DNA of 7,120 nucleotides, from the NCBI GenBank assembly GCA_029940115.1, contig JAOZRQ010000070.1, forward strand, positions 6,698-13,817, read 5' to 3'. The position numbers were made by a program, and so were the translations under genes. The notes beneath the pieces were generated by a model. It saw only the letters and a program-made list of their open reading frames with translations. It was not told the DNA's origin and ran no database searches. This document shows positions 4,801 to 7,120 of the stretch, in pieces (the first letter of the stretch is position 1; every line of letters starts with the position of its first letter). The DNA comes from Desulfobacterales bacterium. Its GTDB lineage: Bacteria; Desulfobacterota; Desulfobacteria; Desulfobacterales; 4be13.

Positions 4801-7120
4801 TCGAGCCGCATCAGGTGAGCTATGTCGAAGCGCACGGGACCGGGACCGAGTTGGGCGATCCATTGGAGGTGGAGGCGTTGGACGCGGTCTTTGGCGGGCC
4901 CCACCGCCAAGACGACCCGTTGATGATCGGCTCGGTGAAGACCAACATCGGCCACCTCGAACCCGCCGCGGGGATCGCCGGTCTCATCAAGGTGGTCCTC
5001 GCGTTGCGCCATGGGGAGATTCCCTCCCATCTCCATCTCAATCACCCGAATCCCCACATCTCCTGGGACGACTTGGCATTGCGGGTTCCCACGTCGCCCA
5101 CGCCATGGCCCGCCAAGGAGGAACGACTTGCGGGACTCAGTGCGTTTGGCATGAGCGGCACCAACGTCCATATGATACTGGCAGAGGCCCCATCCGACCC
5201 GAACACAGAGGCGGTGCCAAAGCCATCTGAAAAGCCTTCGGATCGCCCATTGCGCATCCTGACACTCTCGGCCAAGACCGGCCCCGCACTGAGGCAGTTG
5301 TCCCAAAGCTATCAGAACGTGCTGGCCAACAGTTCCGCCCCGGAATGGCCGGACATCTGCTTCAGCGCCAACATCGGCCGCTCCCGCTTCGGCCATACCC
5401 TGAGTGTGGTCGCGTCCGATGGGCGAGACGCGTGGGAGAAACTGGCCACGTTTGCGGAAGTCGGAGGGTGCCCGGGAGTGTGCCAAGGCGAGCGGAACTC
5501 GGAACCGCCCAAGATCGCCTTTCTCTTCACCGGTCAAGGGTCGCAGCATGTCGGCATGGGACGTGGACTCTATGAGACCCAGCCGATCTTCCGTCAGGCC
5601 CTCGACCAGTGCGACACGATCCTGCGACCCCATTTGGGCCGATCCATACTGGACATCATCGGCCGGCGAGGGGCAAGGGGCGATGATGGGGGAGCGGGGA
5701 GCGGGGAGCGGCAAGCGGCCGCTTGCCGCTCTCCCCTTGCCCCGCTTCTTGAGCTTGTCGAAGGACGCCCATCGCCCATAGACGAGACCGCTCACACCCA
5801 GCCCGCCCTCTTCGCGTTGGAATACGCGCTGGCCCGGTTGTGGCAGTCTTGGGGAGTGCGGCCCTCGCTGGTGATGGGTCACAGTGTCGGCGAGTATGTC
5901 GCCGCATGTGTGGCCGGCGTGTTCAGCCTCGAGGACGGCCTGAGGCTGGTCGCCGAGCGGGCCCGGCTGATGCAGGCGTTGCCCCAAGACGGCATGATGG
6001 TTGCCGTGTCGGCCAGCGAGGCACAAGTTGACGAGCTGATCCGACCCCACGCGGAGACGGTTTCAGTGGCCGCGGTCAATGGACCGGAGCGGGTCGTGCT
6101 CTCAGGACAATGCGAGGACGTGGAGACCATCATCACGGCGCTGAAGGCCGCGGGCATTCGGACCAAGCCGCTGACCGTCTCCCACGCGTTCCATTCCCCC
6201 CTGATGACGCCAATGCTGGCAGACTTCCGGCAGATCGCCGGCGAGGTGACATATGCGGCCCCACAGATCGGCCTGATCTCCAACGTCACCGGACTTCCGG
6301 TAACGGATGAGGTGGCAGACCCGGCCTATTGGTGTCGTCACATCCTGTCGCCTGTGCGATTTGCAGATGGCATGGCCACATTGCATCGCCAAGGATGCGA
6401 CATTTTCATGGAGATCGGTCCCAAGCCGACCCTGCTCGGCATAGGCCGCGAGTCTCTGCCAGAGGATGCGGGAGGCCTCTGGCTACCGAGCCTGCAAGAA
6501 GGGCAGGATGCGTGGCGACAGATGCTCCACAGCTTGGGAGAGTTGGTCGTGCGAGGCGTGTCAGTCGATTGGCACGGCGTTGACCGGGATTGCCCGAGAC
6601 GTCAGGTCGTGTTGCCGACCTATCCATTCCAGAGAGAACGGCATTGGATTGAGGCTCGCCGGGCGGATGGCCGTCATTCCGGAGTGCTGCCCATCAAGGC
6701 GGCCCATCCGTTGCTCGGCAGACGGCTCTCCTCACCGTTGCTTGGGGCAACCGTGTTCGAATCGACATTCAGCAACCAGACTGTGCCATTTCTCGATGAT
6801 CACCGCGTGTTCGGGAGACAGATGGTGCCGGGTGCCGCCCATATCGCCATGGCGCTTGGCGCGGCGGCCCTGACGTTCAAGACTGAGGATGCTGTTCTGA
6901 CCGATCTTCTCTTTGCCCAGCCCCTCGTGATCCCCGACGATGGGGAACGAGTCGTCCAGCTGGTCGTCACCCCGGAAGGAGAGGCCGCGTCCTTTCAACT
7001 GATCAGCTTGGATCCAGATGACCATGAGAATTGGACGTCCCATTTCACTGGCAACCTACTCCGGAGTGCGAAAATAGAGCGAAGCGATTTTTCGCCATCC
7101 CCTCTCCGGAGTGCGAAAAT
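942..7120 (+). CDS. Modular type I polyketide synthase, downstream part (AT-KR-ACP-KS-AT-DH), runs off the window
   Basis: This is the continuation of the same megasynthase. The frame (codons starting at multiples of 3) is open from 891, after stops at 849, 879 and 888, to the window end without a stop. PKS-like sequence in this frame begins at about 942. The first ATG is at 1119, inside the AT active-site motif, so independent initiation would lose the front of AT1. No start is therefore proposed. Domains in order: rest of AT1, structural plus catalytic KR, ACP, complete KS, complete AT, N-terminal part of DH. All expected catalytic residues are present. Family knowledge: such proteins are cytosolic assembly lines carrying the growing chain on phosphopantetheine arms. 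The closest family cannot be named without a search. The product is not identifiable from two partial modules. Confidence 0.95.
1971..2029. repeat. Inverted repeat with terminator-like arms at the AT1-KR1 junction
   Basis: A perfect 14-base stem, AAACCCGGCTTTTT (1973-1986) with AAAAAGCCGGGTTT (2015-2028), around a 28-base loop. A T-rich tail follows (TTTCTTTT at about 2026-2033). Composition (A and T runs) differs from the surrounding GC-rich PKS. It is read as NPAFFQSGQPSTGRKSRV, within the weakly conserved start of the structural KR half. It looks like an inserted palindromic repeat rather than native PKS sequence. Confidence 0.85.
2698..2730. repeat. Four tandem TCACCCC heptamers before the KR Rossmann fold
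   Basis: Four 7-base units, TCACCCT then three TCACCCC, run from 2698 to 2725 and are followed by TGAGGGG. CCCCTGAGGGG forms a small palindrome at 2722-2732. They encode SLTLHPSPLTPEG just ahead of SYLITGG, at the joint between the structural and catalytic KR halves. Each unit gained or lost would shift the frame. Confidence 0.85.
3567..3790 (+). other. ACP1: acyl carrier protein of module 1
   Basis: Holds the chain through a phosphopantetheine arm. It begins near FLRTYVRHEVARELG (3570). The attachment serine is in MGIDSLMAIRLKNR (Ser codon 3669-3671), close to the usual LGxDSLMAVELRNR form. The end is near TIETLAIHLYDE (about 3756-3791). Length of ~75 residues is normal. It closes module 1, so the visible module order is KS-AT-KR-ACP. 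Confidence 0.95.
3791..3911 (+). other. ACP1-KS2 linker made of repeat-like DNA
   Basis: Joins module 1 to module 2 within one polypeptide, so no docking domains are needed here. It is Gly-, Arg-, Ala- and Glu-rich (GDGQEESGERRAGG, then QAAGRR followed by LQAAGRS). The DNA is built from short repeats: three copies of GGAGAGC at 3809-3829 and two copies of AGGCCGC at 3874-3887. Its left part resembles the left part of the AT2 insert (GAGGGGC and GGGCGATG words). It has no expected secondary structure and is probably a flexible tether. Confidence 0.75.
3809..3829. repeat. Three tandem GGAGAGC heptamers in the ACP1-KS2 linker
   Basis: Perfect triplication of GGAGAGC, followed by GGCGGG. It is preceded by GAGGGGCGATGGGCAAG (about 3791-3807), which resembles the left part of the AT2 element. 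A separate AGGCCGC duplication lies at 3874-3887. Confidence 0.85.
3912..5189 (+). other. KS2: complete ketosynthase of module 2
   Basis: Complete extending ketosynthase of ~426 residues, a normal length. It starts at PIAIIGMGCRFPGG (3912). The active-site cysteine is in DTACSSSL (Cys codon 4428-4430). Catalytic histidines are in AHGTGT (4833-4835) and TNIGHL (4953-4955). It ends with GMSGTNVHMILAEA (about 5148-5189). It accepts the beta-hydroxyacyl chain expected from module 1 and condenses it with the extender loaded by AT2. Every catalytic residue is present, so it should be active and is not a KSQ or a decarboxylation-only variant. Confidence 0.97.
5190..5510 (+). other. KS2-AT2 linker
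   Basis: Standard KS-AT linker with ILTLSAKTGPALRQL (about 5256-5300) and FSANIGRSRFGHTLSVVAS (about 5361-5417). It parallels the 445-786 linker but lacks the AGAACC-type repeat there, which supports that repeat being an insertion in module 1. Frame intact. Confidence 0.85.
5511..6653 (+). other. AT2: malonyl-type acyltransferase of module 2, with an in-frame loop insert
   Basis: Loads malonyl units for module 2. It starts at KIAFLFTGQGSQHVGMG (5511). Catalytic serine is in GHSVG (Ser codon 5883-5885). HAFH at 6183-6194 predicts malonyl-CoA. GPKPTLLGI is at about 6420-6446. The post-AT linker ends LPTYPFQRERHWIE (about 6612-6653). The first lysine codon to the active serine is 124 codons; I expect about 85-90 in the family, so roughly 35 residues are extra, matching the insert at 5664-5777. 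The insert reads in frame (SGERQAAACRSPLAPL) between DIIG and DETAHTQPALF. Parts are nearly identical to AT1 at the DNA level (see findings). Confidence 0.95.
5664..5777. repeat. Palindromic repeat element in the AT2 loop (copy 2)
   Basis: Second copy of the element. It holds three tandem 7-base units GGGGAGC at 5689-5709, then a 26-base perfect palindrome at 5706-5731, then the CTTGAGCTTGTCGAAGGACG block (about 5749-5768). Short terminal inverted repeats GGGCGATG (5678-5685) and CATCGCCC (5770-5777) bracket it. It is 31 bases longer than copy 1 on the left side and reads entirely in frame. Left boundary approximate. Confidence 0.9.
6702..7120 (+). other. DH2: dehydratase of module 2, N-terminal hot-dog half, cut by the window edge
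   Basis: Removes water from the beta-hydroxyacyl-ACP of module 2. It starts at AHPLLGRRL (6702). The catalytic histidine motif HxxxGxxxxP reads DDHRVFGRQMVPGAAH, with His at 6801-6803 and Pro at 6828-6830. HFTGNLL (7041-7061) corresponds to the usual HxxGxxx strand at the end of the first hot-dog. The second hot-dog with the catalytic aspartate lies beyond the window, so activity is only half supported. The last ~20 residues (RSAKIERSDFSPSPLRSAK) come from a repeat-bearing insert at 7059-7120. The DH implies that a KR follows later in module 2. Confidence 0.92.
7059..7120. repeat. Direct repeat CTCCGGAGTGCGAAAAT with a hairpin in DH2
   Basis: Exact 17-base direct repeats lie at 7059-7075 and 7104-7120, 45 bases apart (15 codons, so the same peptide LRSAK appears twice). 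GCGAAAA at 7068-7074 pairs with TTTTCGC at 7089-7095. The second copy ends at the window edge and may continue. The site is the expected joint between the two DH hot-dogs. Confidence 0.85.

Noticed and set aside
4395..6050. Minus-strand open frame of 551 codons opposite KS2/AT2
   Set aside because: Antisense shadow of complete KS and AT domains with intact catalytic motifs on the + strand; its protein shows low-complexity Gly/Arg/Pro composition and no family signature.
7059..7120. Start of a CRISPR array
   Set aside because: Only two 17-base copies, in frame within a DH domain, spaced by 28 bases with an internal hairpin; no cas genes or further repeats seen.

Overview
The window is an internal slice of one very large modular type I (cis-AT) polyketide synthase gene on the + strand. 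It has neither the start nor the stop of the gene. The reading frame is open from base 1 and still open at base 7120, about 2,370 codons. Domain order, left to right: C-terminal part of a ketosynthase (KS1, 1-444); KS-AT linker; acyltransferase (AT1, 787-1884); ketoreductase with its structural half (KR1, 1923 to about 3470); acyl carrier protein (ACP1, about 3567-3790); complete ketosynthase (KS2, 3912-5189); acyltransferase (AT2, 5511-6653); and the first part of a dehydratase (DH2, from 6702 to the edge). Module 1 is therefore KS-AT-KR-ACP with no DH. Module 2 starts KS-AT-DH. Both ATs carry malonyl-type motifs (GHSVG and HAFH). KR1 has the LDD motif of B-type ketoreductases. Inference: module 1 adds an acetate unit and leaves a beta-hydroxyl; module 2 adds another acetate unit and dehydrates after its own reduction.

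The gene is interrupted by one reading-frame break inside AT1. KS1, the linker and the first third of AT1 use codons starting at 1, 4, 7 and so on. From about base 942 to the right edge the protein continues in the frame of codons starting at multiples of 3. The break lies at the left edge of a palindromic insert carrying heptanucleotide repeats. The equivalent insert in AT2 has one more 7-base unit and stays in frame. One extra 7-base unit (or one extra base) would restore AT1, so either a slipped repeat or a sequencing or assembly error is plausible.

The most unusual property is that many linkers of this megasynthase contain repeat or palindromic DNA that looks like intergenic repeat sequence but is read through as protein. 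These lie in the KS1-AT1 linker (475-523), a surface loop of AT1 (940-1022), the AT1-KR1 junction (1971-2029), the KR structural/catalytic joint (2698-2730), the ACP1-KS2 linker (3786-3900), the same AT loop in module 2 (5664-5777), and DH2 at the right edge (7059-7120). Four of these contain 7-base tandem units.

Organism: G+C is roughly 60 percent in the lines I counted by eye. The ATs are malonyl-type and there are short palindromes and heptanucleotide repeats. This suggests a bacterium rich in secondary metabolism such as a cyanobacterium, myxobacterium or other deltaproteobacterium, planctomycete, chloroflexian or uncultured relative. I cannot narrow it further. No tRNA, rRNA, CRISPR array, transposase or second gene was seen, and the minus-strand open frames look like shadows of the PKS.
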